Positions 36,655 to 47,720 are shown, numbered from the stretch's first letter. The stretch: 64,000 nt of DNA from Cycas panzhihuaensis (GCA_023213395.1 CM041465.1:31317741-31381740); one strand, 5' to 3'. The notes: generated by a model not told the origin, from the sequence alone. Translations and numbers: made by a program.

Positions 36655-36778
36655 ATACAAAAATATCAAAGAAATGAGAAGGATGCAGTAATTCCAATAA
36701 ATCCCTTTGATTTTTCTGTAATATTAGGCCTGCTTAATGATCCACGCATAAAGGAACTATCAGAGCAACTACAATAGA
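36655..36778 (+). pseudogene. Possible AKR2-like (ankyrin repeat protein 2) N-terminal fragment
   Basis: The frame reads INPFDFSVILGLLNDPRIKE followed by LSEQLQ and a stop. Plant AKR2 proteins, cytosolic chaperones for outer-membrane proteins, have a similar N-terminal F-D-F-S-x-M-x-x-x-L-N-D-P-S-I-x-E-x-A-E-Q motif. Only about 25 residues support this, and there are no ankyrin repeats. It is in the same orientation as the PPR, DRP2 and GATL pieces. Confidence 0.45.
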
Positions 36779-37085
36779 AAAAAAAGAAAATGGATGCACT
36801 AATCCAACTGAAAAGGCTTTGCTTATGAGCTAATGACTGCTCAATATGGGAAATGAAGGATTATAATAAAAGAATATTTCAAAAATTATATATTTGTATA
36901 AAAAAGTATGAAAAAATGTTGAGTTTTTTTTCAATTAAAAAGGAATATGTATATCACAGAAGAGATATTTCAGAAAATTTATATTTGAAAAAAAACATGA
37001 AAAATCTGGTGATTCAATGGAGCCACAAATAAAACCAAAAACATTTTCAAATATATTGAAGCAAATGTATCAAAGAGCCAAGAAA

Positions 37086-37112
37086 TATATATATATATAT
37101 ATATATATATAT
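37086..37112. repeat. Short AT microsatellite
   Basis: An uninterrupted (AT) run in the interior of element M. Confidence 0.9.
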
Positions 37113-37339
37113 GCTTAAATTTTAAAATAAAATATGAAGAACCTGGTATGCAACTGTAGCAGATTGACCTCCAAAGATGAGATCTTCTTCCACACAAGAC
37201 GAAGCTTCAAACAGATTTCTCCAATAGGTAGATCTACTATAATATATGGCTTGTTGGGCTAAATATACACCAAAACTTGCAGATCTAAAAAAAGAACTTG
37301 AAAAAATGGTCAAATATATGATAAAATATACAGATCTAA

Positions 37340-37522
37340 AAGAAAACTTTAATAAACATTACAGATCTGAAGTAAGTATTACAGATCTAAAGTAAATATT
37401 ATAGATTTGTAACCAATATTACAGATCTGAAGCAAATATTATAGATCTGAAATAAATAAACTAGAAAATAGTGAAATAATTAATAAAATAAGCAGATCTA
37501 AAAAATATATAGTAGATCTGAA
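37340..37522. repeat. 20-bp CAGATCT tandem repeat, left of copia insertion
   Basis: Exact 20-bp spacing holds at 37361, 37381, 37401, 37421 and 37441, with units like ACAGATCTGAAGTAAGTATT. Beyond 37441 an AAATAAAC ... AATAAGCAGATCT segment follows, which recurs after the copia at 56195-56245. A larger duplicated block therefore surrounds the insertion point. It lies in the leader of element M on the minus strand. Confidence 0.88.
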
Positions 37523-38160
37523 TGTTTGGTAATGTGACAACAATAATTGGAGGCTTAAATTTTGGCATGTTGGTAGTGCGGTTTCCTCCCTAACCTTCCT
37601 CAGGGGGTTCCAAGGAGGGCGGGAGCCCCCCTTGGCCATGGGGGGTGCAGGGGGAGTGGGCACTGCTAAGAGGGGTTTGGGGCGTAACCCAATTCAAAAA
37701 TTAGCACTAGAAACTACATTAAATTGTGAAGAGAATCAAGGTCATTTAATAAAAATACCCTAGATTCTATGGTCCAGATTTATGCCTTGTATGACTCTTA
37801 TGTAGCCCATTTTAGGGTATATTTCATTATGTTGAGGTTGTTCAATATACTATGAGGAGTTGGGTAATTGGTTGTTGTTGTTGTTGTGAGCACTCTACTA
37901 TAGGATTATGTACATTTTCTCCTTTTTTTGATAATAAAGATCGATAATTTCCCTATGTGGATGTTTCCCTAGCACACTGCTAGGGTTTTACCATGTTATA
38001 TCAAGTGTATTTATGTGTTTGGCTTTCCTGTTTAGTTTATTTATTTTATCTCTAGTTTAAGAACTTGCATGTAATCTTTAGTTTTGATTTCTATAACTAG
38101 TTGTAAGAATAGGTTAGATCTTGGTGGCAGTTTAAGGGTTAGGACCTGCTATTCTCAACA
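37523..38160 (+). repeat. 5' LTR of copia 37523-56100
   Basis: It starts TGTTTGGTAATGTGACAAC and ends GCTATTCTCAACA. It contains a G/C-rich block (37590-37670) rich in complementary runs such as CCCCCCTTGGCC and GGCCATGGGGGG, which is present in all four LTR copies of this family in the window. Confidence 0.93.
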
Positions 38161-38162
38161 AG

Positions 38163-38175
38163 TGGTATCAGAGCC
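38163..38175 (+). promoter_or_regulatory. Primer binding site
   Basis: TGGTATCAGAGCC lies two bases after the LTR end and is complementary to initiator Met-tRNA. Confidence 0.93.
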
Positions 38176-38232
38176 ACTTTTATTTTTGCATAGAGTTTAT
38201 GAAGGTTTTAATGTCAGCTTTCTCTACACCAA

Positions 38233-39034
38233 ATGGTGAAACTGGCAAGTACAAAGTTTGAGATAGAGAAATTCAATGGCAAGAATAACTTCAAGTTGTA
38301 GAAACTGAAAGCGTATGATGTTCTTACACAATAGGGTTTGTACAGATCTCTTGTAGTCAAAATGAAGAAACCCGCAGGGATGGACAATGACGAATGGGAT
38401 GATCTAGACAAAAAGGCTCTTAGCATAATATGATTATGCTTGACAGATGAAGTTCTATTTAACATCGTAGCGAAGCAGACAATAGTAGGATTATGGACTC
38501 GGTTGGAAGGCCTGTATATGACCAAATTAGTGATGAATCAAATCTACTTGAAGAGGCAACTATACTCATTATGGATGAAGGAAGGTACAAAAATTGCTAA
38601 CCATTTAAATATTTTTAATACTCTTATTTGTTAGTTGGCTAGTATTGATGTTAAAATTAAGGATGAGGATAAGGTTGTTACCTTGTTATGCTTATTACCC
38701 AATCCTGGAATAATATTGTTACCTCAATTAGTTTTAGCACTACAGATGAATTAGAATATGATTATGTTGTGAGTGATTTACTAATGGAAGAAGTGCGGAG
38801 GATGTCTAGTCTTGAAACCTCCACACTAGAAGTTATGACAATAAGGGGTAGAATAATTAATAGAGGACAAAGCTCTAGGGATACATCGAGGTCAAAGTCA
38901 AAAGGCAAGAAGATTAAACTTAGGTGTTGGTACTGTAATAAGGCCGGTCACCTCAAGAAGGATTGCTACAAAAGGAAGGAGTTCCAAAAAAAGGAAGATC
39001 CTACCAAGGAGGCAAATCAGGTGGAGTCAAATTA
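38233..39034 (+). pseudogene. copia gag, pseudogene
   Basis: The ATG at 38233 opens MVKLASTKFEIEKFNGKNNF, the usual F-x-G-x-N-(Y/F) start of copia Gag. Continued segments include TDEVLFNIVAKQTIVGLW and MNQIYLKRQLYSLWMKEGT (UBN2-type capsid). A CCHC zinc knuckle, CWYCNKAGHLKKDC, is intact at about 38925-38966. Stops occur near codon 23 and later, and a frameshift near 38685 splits the reading. Gag would package the RNA into particles. A relative lies at 62354. Confidence 0.88.
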
Positions 39035-39059
39035 AGGTATAGATGATGATGTCTTAGTT

Positions 39060-39611
39060 GCTTGTAATGTTTATTATTATCACTATGACTGGTTATTAGA
39101 TTCAGGTGCTTCACACCACATGTGTCCACATAAGAGTTGTTTCTCATCATACCAACCTCTTGATGGTGGTGATGTGCTTAGGGGAAATGACATTTCTTGT
39201 AAGACAGTGGGCATTGGTAGCATCAGAATTAAGGTGTTCTATGGGGTAGTGAGAACATTAACCGAGGTTAGACATGTACCTAATCTGAAAAAGAATCTGA
39301 TTTCCTTAGGTAAACTAGATTCAGGTTATTTTAAGCATACATGTCATGAAGGAGTCCTAAAGGTGTCAAAGGTCACTTTGGTTGTTATTAAAGCCTTAAA
39401 GAAAGGAAATCTTTATATTTTAGTCAGAAGTACATATGTCAGCCAAGAAGCTACAACATCAAAGACTACAAAAGATACAACTCAGTTATGGCATCAAAGA
39501 CTTGGGCACATGAGTGAGAGAGGACTTAAGGTGCTGATAAACCGTAAGTTACTTCCTAACTTACAACTTTCAGATTTGGCTTTCAGTAAACATTGTGTTT
39601 TTAGAAAATAG
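39060..39611 (+). pseudogene. copia protease and GAG-pre-integrase region
   Basis: YDWLLDSGASHHMCP at about 39084-39128 is the aspartic protease active site, with D-S-G intact. Further on, LWHQRLGHMSERGL (about 39487-39528) is the HHCC zinc-finger start of the GAG-pre-integrase domain. The paired cysteines follow as KHCVFRK, a stop, then C. The stop at 39609 breaks the frame. The region is better preserved than the copia at 19065-25985, where D-S-G is lost. Confidence 0.88.
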
Positions 39612-40391
39612 TGTAGACTCAAGTTTAAAGTAGGGAGTCACACTAGTAAAGGCGTTTTGGATTACATACATTCAGATGTGTGGGGACCAGCCCCTAAAAT
39701 ATCTTATGAAGGATCATTGTACTTTGTCACATTTATAGATGATTACTCCAGGAAGGTATGAGTCTATTTTTTGAAAAGGAAATCTGAAGTTTTTAGTGTA
39801 TTTAAGCAGTTCAAGGCTTTAGTTGAGAACATCACTAGTAAGTCAATCAAATGGTTAAGAATTGATAATGGAGGTGAGTTCAACTCCTTGGAGTTTGAGA
39901 ACTATTACACAGAAGCTGGGATCGAAAGACACAAGACCACTAGCTATACTTCGCAACAAAATGGCATTGATGAGTGCATGAATAGGACACTCTTAAAAAG
40001 AGTAAGAAGCATGCTAAGTAATGCTGGAGTAGAGCAGGGCTTATGGGCAGAAGCTGTTCAAACAGCTTGCTATCTGGTAAATAGGTCACCATCACTTACA
40101 ATAGACTACAAAATTCCTGAAGAGGTATGGACTAGACATCTATGTGACTATTCAAATTTGAGAGTTTTTGGTTGTGATGCTTATGCTTGGACTGATAAAA
40201 GTAAACATTCAAAGTTAGACCCAAAATCCAAGAAATGTATCTTTGTTGGTGGTGGTGATAAAGATGGTATGAAGGGATATAGGTTATGGGATCCTACTGC
40301 CCACAATATCACCATTAACAGAGATGTTGTATTTGATAAATCTCCCCTTCTAAAATCAAATAGTATGGAAGTTGAAGTGAAACAAGAGTAG
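39612..40391 (+). pseudogene. copia integrase
   Basis: After the zinc finger the frame reads YIHSDVWGPAPKISYEGSLY (first catalytic D), WLRIDNGGEFNSLEFENYY (second D) and QQNGIDECMNRTLLKRVRSM (the E of the D,D-35-E triad). Then come the conserved CYLVNRSPS and the C-terminal FGCDAYAW and KSKKCIFVG blocks. All three catalytic residues are in place. A stop at about 39760 separates the first part from the 206-residue open stretch 39771-40391. This enzyme would insert the cDNA into the genome, giving the 5-bp TSDs seen here. Confidence 0.9.
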
Positions 40392-40639
40392 AAAGATGAA
40401 CATCAATAGGTCAAGTTTGAAACCTAGCCATCTTTAGAATCAAAAGAGCATGAAGATCTTTCTAAAGATGAATCTGCAAAAGATTTATATGAGTATGTGG
40501 ACACTCCTCTGCCAATGGTTAAAAGATCTATACGAGTTAGTCATCCACCTGACAAATATAACCGGTCTACTTCTATTGCTTTGGTTTCTAATGATGGTGG
40601 GCCTATATGTTATCAAGAAGTAGTAGATGATATCCATAG

Positions 40640-41290
40640 TGAGAAGTAGAAGAGGGTTATACAAGATAAAATACATGCATTGAAGAAAAATAATTCATGG
40701 GACTTGGTAGAACTTCCACATGGCAGGAAGATTGTTGGTTGTAGGTGGGTTTTTAAGATGAAAATAGATGTTGATAGAAAGGTTGACAAATACAAGGCAA
40801 GACTGGTGGCTAAAGGCTTTGCACAAAAAGTAAGTATTGACTTTCATGAGATCTTTTCACCAGTTGTCAAACTTGTTTTAATTCGAGTGCTGTTAGCATT
40901 GGTAGCTTCTCTTGATTTGAAGTTGGAGCAGTTAGATGTAAAAACAACATTTCTACATGGAGATTTAGATGAGGAGATCTATATGGATCAACCAAAAGGG
41001 TTTGTACAGGATGGCAGAAAAAGACTTATTTGCACGCTCAAGAAATCATTATATGGCCTGAAGCAATCTCCCAGGCAATGATACAAGAAGTTTGATGCCT
41101 TCATAGAGAGCCAAATTTTTAAAAGAAGTGAGTATGATTATTGTATTTACTTTAAAGTTATGGACAATGGCTTATTTGTTATCTTGGTATTGTATGTTGA
41201 TGACATATTAGTTGTAAGCAAGAGCATAAAAGAAATCAATAAGTTAAAGGCTCAATTGGCTAGGACTTTTAATATAAAGGATTTATGAGC
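40640..41290 (+). pseudogene. copia reverse transcriptase
   Basis: [20 protein letters not shown] and CRWVFKMK begin the domain. [38 protein letters not shown] and [13 protein letters not shown] follow. The catalytic YVDDILVVSKS is intact at about 41196-41228. Stops occur after PRQ (41081) and at about 41288. The motif order is that of RVT_2, the copia-type reverse transcriptase. Despite the stops, every core motif is readable, so decay is moderate. Confidence 0.92.
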
Positions 41291-41309
41291 TGCAAAACAA
41301 ATCTTAGGT

Positions 41310-42067
41310 ATGGAGATACACAGAGACAGGAAAAATGGTAAGCTATGGTTATCACAACAGAAATATATGGAGAAGGTACTAACTAGGTTTAGTATGGCAA
41401 ATGTGAAACTAATAAGTATCTTATTGGCTTCCCATTTCAAGCTTTCTTCGAGTATGAGTCCTAGTAATGAAGAAGAAAAAGATTATATGTCTTATGTGCC
41501 TTATGCCAGTGCAGTAGGAAGTTTGATGTATGCTATGGTATGTACAAGACCTGACATTTCACAAGCAGTCGATGTAGTTAGCAGGTTTATGGAAAATCCA
41601 GGAAAGGAACATTAGGCAGCAGTGAAATAGGTGCTTTGATATTTGAGAGGCACAAGTGACTATTACATCATCTTTGGAGGTACAAATAATCATATGTATG
41701 GATATGTTGATTCAGACTTTACAAAAAATTTAAATAAGAGAAGGTCTACTTCAGGTTATATATTCACTCTTGTAAATGGTCTAGTTAGTTGGATGTCAAA
41801 ATTATAGAGCACAATTACATTATCAACTACAGAAGTTGAATATATTACTACATCACATGCTTGTAAAGAAGCAATCTGATTATAGGGTCTATTGGTTGAG
41901 CTTGGAATGAAATAGGAAAATGTAAAGGTATTTTGTTATAGTCAAAGTATCATTTACTTAGCCAAGAATCCAGCTTATCATAATAGAACAAAGCATATTA
42001 CTCTTAAGTACCATTTTGTTAAACAAGTTATGGAAGTAAGTGGAGTGGCACTTGAAAAGGTTGATAC
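41310..42067 (+). pseudogene. copia RNase H, 5' part up to the gypsy insertion
   Basis: Segments PYASAVGSLMYAMVCTRPDI, YLRGTSDYY, GYVDSDFTKNLNKRRSTSGY and STTEVEYITTSHACKEAI are classic copia RT-connection and RNase H. Acidic residues of the active site (D in YVDSD, E in VEYI) are visible. The segment NRTKHITLKYHFVKQVM near the end fits the C-terminus. Several stops occur. The frame is cut at EKVD by the gypsy insertion after GATAC at 42063-42067. Confidence 0.9.
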
Positions 42068-44625
42068 TGGATGCGCTGCTACGGGATAACCAACCGATGA
42101 GTAGCGGGAGAGATGGTGACGAAGCGGTGGGAAGTGGAACCTACAAGGCAAGCAACTACCACGCAGAGGCGCCTGCGTGGAGCGCGAGTTCGAGATCTGC
42201 AATGGAGTATGGCTACTACTGGGTGACCCTTCACCGCCTTGAGAGAAGGCGAAGATCGTGGGGACGAACCCGGGTTGACACAGGGAGTAGGCCCCTCCAC
42301 CCTTGGGTGGCGGAAGGGAGAGAGAAAGAACCTAACAAGGATAGGCCAAGAACAATCCTATGCAATCTAGCAGGTGCTCTGACGATCGGGAAGCAAGGCG
42401 CTCGTATTAAGGAAGAGGGAGGAAGGGTAAGGGGGAAGAAGACTCCTACAACCTTTCCTACGAATAACAAAAGTACATGCAACAAGGCAAACAAACCGCA
42501 AACCAATACGAAAAAAGCAATTTTCCCTTTTAATCTTTTGATGTTCTAATTACTAGGAAAAGAATAAAAGAAGGAAAAAAGACCAGGGGTAGCGAAGAGG
42601 AACGGAGCGTGCACTGGGCAAGGCGTGAGAGATGGCGTAGCCTTCGGAGGAGCACCCAACCACTCAAGCAGCATCTGGGATGTGAAATGTGGCGGCAAGC
42701 GAAAGGGCTTCCTTACCTTCCCGGGAAAAGTAAATGCGTCTAGAAGGAAGGAAAGAAACGCTAACTAGCAAATGAGATAGCATAAAATATGACACATGCA
42801 AGGGGACTTCTGGGTGGAAGGGGCAGGCAACGTTCTCCGCGTCCGGTACACTGTAAGCAACAAAGGTCTCCCTCTTGAGGGAGAACACCTATATGCAACA
42901 CAAAGATATAGCAATATATGTCTAGCAACATAAACGAGGGTCTAAATGTACATGCATCAGTGTTAGTCCAATAAGGAAAATACCAAAGAAGAACGATCCA
43001 AATGAAAGGAAACAACAAGGTAAGCCTCGAGTGGCCTACCTCCATAAATGGTGCCCAAACCTCTCCCCAGAGCCACGGGCAGCGAGGAGAAAGTCAAGAC
43101 TCAAGGCCGGAAAACTACCGCAAGAAGGGGCAAGAAAGACCCAAAGACACCCACGGGAACCGGATGCTACGGGGAGCAAACCGCAACCGGGAGCAAAGGT
43201 GGAGAAGAACCGCGGTTGGGGCCTATGGATGGCACCCAAACTGAATAAAGGGTCCCAAATCAGTGGCGCAACTTGTGGCAATGGTTTGGGCAACCAAGGA
43301 GCCTTCAACCCTTGTTTGCAAGCCAAGAGTAGCAGGCGAGAGGGAGGCTTTGGAGGGCTTTGAGCCGCTAGGAGCGTGGCGGTGGTGCGGAATCCACCCA
43401 GCTCCTCTCCAAAGCCTATGCAACCCCTTAACGCCACGCCTTGGACAAAGAACGCAGTAAGAAGCGGAGGGAGAGTGGTACAGTCCCAGAGGGAAGAAAA
43501 CCACCTCTCAAGCAACAAATGAGAACAAATAAGTCAAGTGTAAATATCACCAAAACAAATACAAAGTGAAGAGTACACGGAAAGGGAGGCAAGGGATTTG
43601 CCCGGCCAAAGACAATGAAGAAGGGCCGGAACAAACATTGATCTGGAATAGAGCGGGCCGGGGCCTGCTATGGAAGTGGAACGGAAACACACGCAAACGG
43701 GAACTCGTGGATCGCTGGGTAGAAACCAGCTGGAAACCGCTTCAAAGGAGCCCTCTCCAAGGCGTTTGAGGGGCTGAGAGAATGTCTCGGCCAAGCCAAA
43801 GGAGAGCTGGGCAGATGAAGAGTGCAGTCCGATTGTTCAGCAAAATGAGAAGAGAGCAGAGCAGGAGAGTGTTCCTCTTGAGAGTAAATCCAAAAGTGAG
43901 CCAAAAGATCAAAAGAGAGCTTCAAAACGAGCCAAAAGATGTTTAAGTACTAAAGCAAAACCCTAAAGTACGCGAATAGGGCACGGCTGGGAGGGAGAAA
44001 AGGCGCGAACCACGTGGCAGTTTCGCAATAAATGCGAAATTGCCACGGCGGATTTTAAAAAACAAACAGAGACAGTCGTACCGCGGAAACTTTACAGATC
44101 ATGAATATTCCAGTGATCTGAAGATTACTGTGATGCACTGGCATGAAGATTACTGCCGATCTGCATGAAGATTACAGCCAGATGCACCAGAGACACAAAT
44201 GGGGCCCACCAAGGGTCCAGTCAGGGGCAAACGGTAGAAAGGCTAAAGGACAACTAAAACACCCACAGAAGCGAGACAAGCCAAAAACGGGCCCACGGGA
44301 GCAGAAATGGGACCCCAAATGAGGTGGCGAGCTAACCAAGCGACGATGAGACGTCACACGGGTGGAGGTGGCGCAAACCCGGTGGATCCAGGAGAGAGGA
44401 GGGCAGATGCGGGGAAATGTCGGCCACCAAGGTGCCACACTCGCTAAGAGTGTGCCCCTATATATAGTCGTCATAGGCTAAACATAGGTATGGACGGCGT
44501 GCCGCCTACAAAGTCATACGCATGCAAATATGTAGCGCACAATCAAGACATAAAAGTGATGATAATGCTAGAGACATACCGCACTTACCGAGTCGGTGAT
44601 TAGTATCCATTCCGGGCCGGAAACA
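42068..44625 (-). repeat. 3' LTR of Tat-like element
   Basis: 2558 bp, from TGGATGCGCTGCTACGGGAT to GGCCGGAAACA on the plus strand. It aligns with 52716-55306 along the whole length, but differs by many short indels. Open frames inside (for example 43036-43518 minus) are GC-driven and not conserved between the two LTRs, so I reject them as genes. Confidence 0.92.
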
Positions 44626-44940
44626 CTTATGGCGTGAGCCTCGCCGAAGCTCGGGCCGCGATGGCGAATCCGGCAACACAATCCAAGAGTACATGTGTAT
44701 ATAGATATATCAATCAAGATCGGATCGGTGGGCAAGGGTCTTGCGAGTGTCGTGGCGGGCAGCGTGGATACGAAAGCGGTGGAGACAACATAGGGTGCCA
44801 TGAGCCACCCGAAACCGTGGGAGAAAGAGACAGGAGGGGCCGCCACGACAATGAATGCAAAGGAGCATGCAGGACCACATGGGGAACAAATGGTGGGTAC
44901 CATAGTTTTACCTCGTTAGCAACCCAATTTGAGGTGCGAG
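44626..44940 (-). other. Tat-like element, 3' untranslated stretch
   Basis: It lies between the 3' LTR and the second RNase H. No clear polypurine tract abuts the LTR on the minus strand (GAGGCTCACGCCATAAG), which is unusual or due to deletions. No gene is seen. Confidence 0.4.
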
Positions 44941-44949
44941 CAGATCGCG

Positions 44950-45430
44950 GCCAGGCGACCAACTACCGAGGCTTGGGCGGCAGGAAGGCCAAGCAAGACT
45001 CGGGGGACGGTCGGTGAGGCGAGCAGGCGGCGCTCAAGGATGAGGCGAACAAGGCTATCGCCTCGGCATTGAGAGCCCGAGGGATATCTTGGATATCAAC
45101 GAAGAGAAACGGGCCGGGAGGGATCCGGCGGCGAAGCAAGAGTCCTCAAGTGAGGGCATCGCACGGTGAACTGGGTGAGATGAGACACCACAACTTGAGA
45201 GTCGTAGAGCAAAACAATGGGTCCGCGATGGAAACGAAGGGCATCGGTAAGGGCTTCGATGACAATTTGTATACTCGGCTTCATTGTTGGTAGCCTCAGG
45301 AGGAAGATCCCATAGCGGAGGAGATCATAACCCGGAAGGGTCGGAGAATCCACGCAATGGTGAAGGTCAGGGTTCTGCGGCTTCCGCCGTCGGTAAAGAT
45401 GTAGACAGACATGGTGACACAAAATCCAAG
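44950..45430 (-). pseudogene. Second RNase H domain (RVT_3, archaeal-like type) after integrase
   Basis: Minus-strand reading gives ATNNEAEY, then after a one-base shift IVIEALTDALRFHRGPIVLL, YDSQVVVSHL and TVRCPHLRTL. Another frame then gives DIQDIPRALNAEA. NNEAEY and DSQ-x-VV carry the catalytic E and D of the RVT_3 RNase H family, and IPR-x-LN-x-x-AD marks its C-terminal part. Such an added domain is known in Tat elements. Here it sits beyond integrase, towards the 3' LTR. At least two frameshifts break it. It would help remove RNA from the RNA-DNA hybrid during copying. Confidence 0.75.
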
Positions 45431-46246
45431 CAGATGATCAGTGATGAAGGCAACACTTAGAAAACAGACAACAGGTGGCCGTCAAGGGTAGGAGGACCTA
45501 GCAATGAGGCGCCCGTGAGCGGGCCACAGCAGATGAACATGGATGGATAGTTTGGCAGAGGAAAGCACGGGCCTCCAGGGGGCCATATATAGGACCATAT
45601 GATTGTACCTCCCCTGCAAGGACACCGGCTTCCCAGGATGTATGATGACATGATTTTGATATGTATATATGCATGGGGTGAGTGTTATGTTGTGTAGTAG
45701 GTGATTCATGTTATGAACATTTTATTGTATGATGCACGTTTCCTTCCATGTATAACCACACACCTACAGGGGCACACACACACCTGGTAGCGGACGACAT
45801 GGAGGTGTGAGGTTAGGAAGCAGGGCGGCATACATGTCTGCAGGAGAGCATAACGGGATATGCGAAGGAAACGCCAGACAGGAAAGAGGGGCAACAATGC
45901 CCCAGCGTCCTCCGGTTGGGAGATGCCCAAGCGAGAGGACCAAGGTTCCAGGAGGATACGGGAACGCGGGTTCCGCGGACGGAACCGGAGAGACAAAGCG
46001 GGGTCCATCTTAAATAGCCATTCTACACGCGGCTGGGAAGAATGGGGACAACCTAAGATGGTAGTTTAGGCTCGTTTCGGAGCAGGGCGAAGGGATCGCC
46101 GAAGGGTCAAGCGTAAAACTTCTTAAGGAACATCCCATTAACGGCTTTCTCAAATTCGAGCCCCTCCAGGGTGGCTATCCTATAGGCACCATTATCGAGA
46201 GATTCGATAATGACAAAAGGACCGACCCACCAGGGTTGGAATTTGG
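45431..46246 (-). other. Spacer between integrase and second RNase H
   Basis: There are short, mutually contradictory open frames on both strands and no recognisable domain. It may include the integrase C-terminal tail and a linker. Confidence 0.4.
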
Positions 46247-47347
46247 TCAAACGGTCATGGAGATATTCGAGCTTGAGGACATAGTCCCGGGAACAAAGGC
46301 GGGAATGCGGTGTTTATCGTGGGCCCTTTGTGAACGGGCTTTGGATGCTAGGTTAGCCCGATAGCGGCTAGCGTCTCTCATCCAAAGCTCGAGGTCCAAA
46401 GGCGTGCGACGGATCGACTCATCGTCGATGAAACCTCGAAGGGAGACTCGCAGGAAGGAATCTCCACCTCCAATGGGAATCGCCTCGGTCCCATAGACCG
46501 GGAGAACAGGGTCATTCCCGTGGCGGAGCAGACGGAATACGATAAGCCCATAAGGCGGAGGCGGTTGAAGGTGCCAATCCCTTTGGGATTGACCAGTTTT
46601 CTTGAGAATGTTGATAAGAGTCTTGTTAAAGACTCCACCGCCATTTGCCCGAGGGTAGTAAGGAGAGGAAGTCTTATGGGAGATTTTAAACTTCGCAAAG
46701 CTCATCCACCTCCCTATTACAAAAGGGGGTTCCATTGTCGTGTCGGGACGTCCGGAATCCGGCGGCAAATGATGTCGATAGATGAATGTGGCAATCGTTT
46801 TGGGGGTAGTGATCAAAGGGATGGCCTCGCCCATTTGGTGAAATACTCGTGGCGGTCAAGATGAACTTGTCTTTGCTGACGGCGAAGGGAAATAGCCGAT
46901 GAGGTCTAATCCCATCGAGCGAAGGCCATGGCGAAACAATAGGGTGCAAAGTCTCGAAGGCACATGGGAAATGTTGGCATGCTCTTGACATCGGACATTT
47001 CAAAGACAAAGGCGTGGGCGTCTTTAAAAAGAGATGGCCAAAAGTAGCCCATACAGAGGATCCTCGAGCCATGGTCGCCCCAAAGTGACCCCACAAATGC
47101 CGTGGTGGCATTCATGAAACACCCGTCGGCTTCGTACGGTGTGAGGAAGGATCCCATCGAAGGACCTCTTGTACAATACCGCGTCCACGAGGAGGTATTG
47201 CCGGCGTAAGTCCTGGGATGCGGATTTAACTTTGTTCTTGGTGTCGGGCAGATGCTGCTGCGTGAGATACCGCACTATGTCACCGTACCACTCATTGTCG
47301 GTGAGTGGATGGGGACGAACTGCCCGGATCGTCGGGGATAGACTCAT
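46247..47347 (-). pseudogene. gypsy integrase of the Tat-like element
   Basis: Read leftward: a linker DNEWYGDIVRYLTQQHLPDT, then FHECHHGICG (the zinc-binding H-x3-H type start of integrase_H2C2), a YFWPSLFKDAHAFV segment, VSKDKFILTAT and GEAIPLITTPKTIATFIYRH (core domain). Then SSPYYPRANGG (at the catalytic glutamate region) and GNDPVLPVYGTEA with a basic C-terminus. Several short frameshifts separate these pieces, but there are few stop codons. The glutamate position (usually N-G-x-x-E) reads NGGGVFNK, so the catalytic E appears lost. Domain order after RNase H is standard. Confidence 0.85.
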
Positions 47348-47409
47348 CGGGAGAGAGTCATCAACGGAGTATCAAAGGAGTTAGGGATAGGGGTGTGCAA
47401 GTTGCTCGG

Positions 47410-47720
47410 CCACTATCATGCCCTTCTTTGATTTCTGGTTAACGATAAGGAGATCAAATTCTTGGAGTAGGACAGCCCAACGACCAGCCCTACCCGTCCA
47501 AGTCCGAACGAGTTAGTAAGTATCTCAAGGGATCGGATTGAATGATCACCTTGGTAGTATTGCAAGTAATGCCTAAACTTCTTGGTCGCGTAGACCAAGG
47601 AGAGACATTCCTTCTCGGCAGGGGAATAGTTAAATTCGGCAGCCACAAGGGTACGACTGATGAAGTATATAGCTCTCTCGGTTACTGAGTCATCCTCTGA
47701 GCGAGCATAGCGCCCAAGGA
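47410..47720 (-). pseudogene. gypsy RNase H of the Tat-like element
   Basis: The minus frame shows AIYFISRTLVAAEFNYSPAE, then KECLSLVYATKKFRHYL. This is the RT_RNaseH block of plant gypsy elements (Y-x-S-x-x-L-x-x-A-E-x-x-Y-x-x-x-E-K-E-x-L-x-L-V). It is followed by a G/D-rich stretch and ends in a shifted frame. It directly follows the reverse transcriptase and precedes the integrase, and is separate from the RVT_3 RNase H at 44950-45430. Confidence 0.85.

Noticed and set aside
42079-44474. Many 60-160-codon open frames on both strands in the left Tat-like LTR
   Set aside because: They are GC-driven open frames within an LTR, not conserved in the partner LTR at 52716-55306, and contain no known domain.
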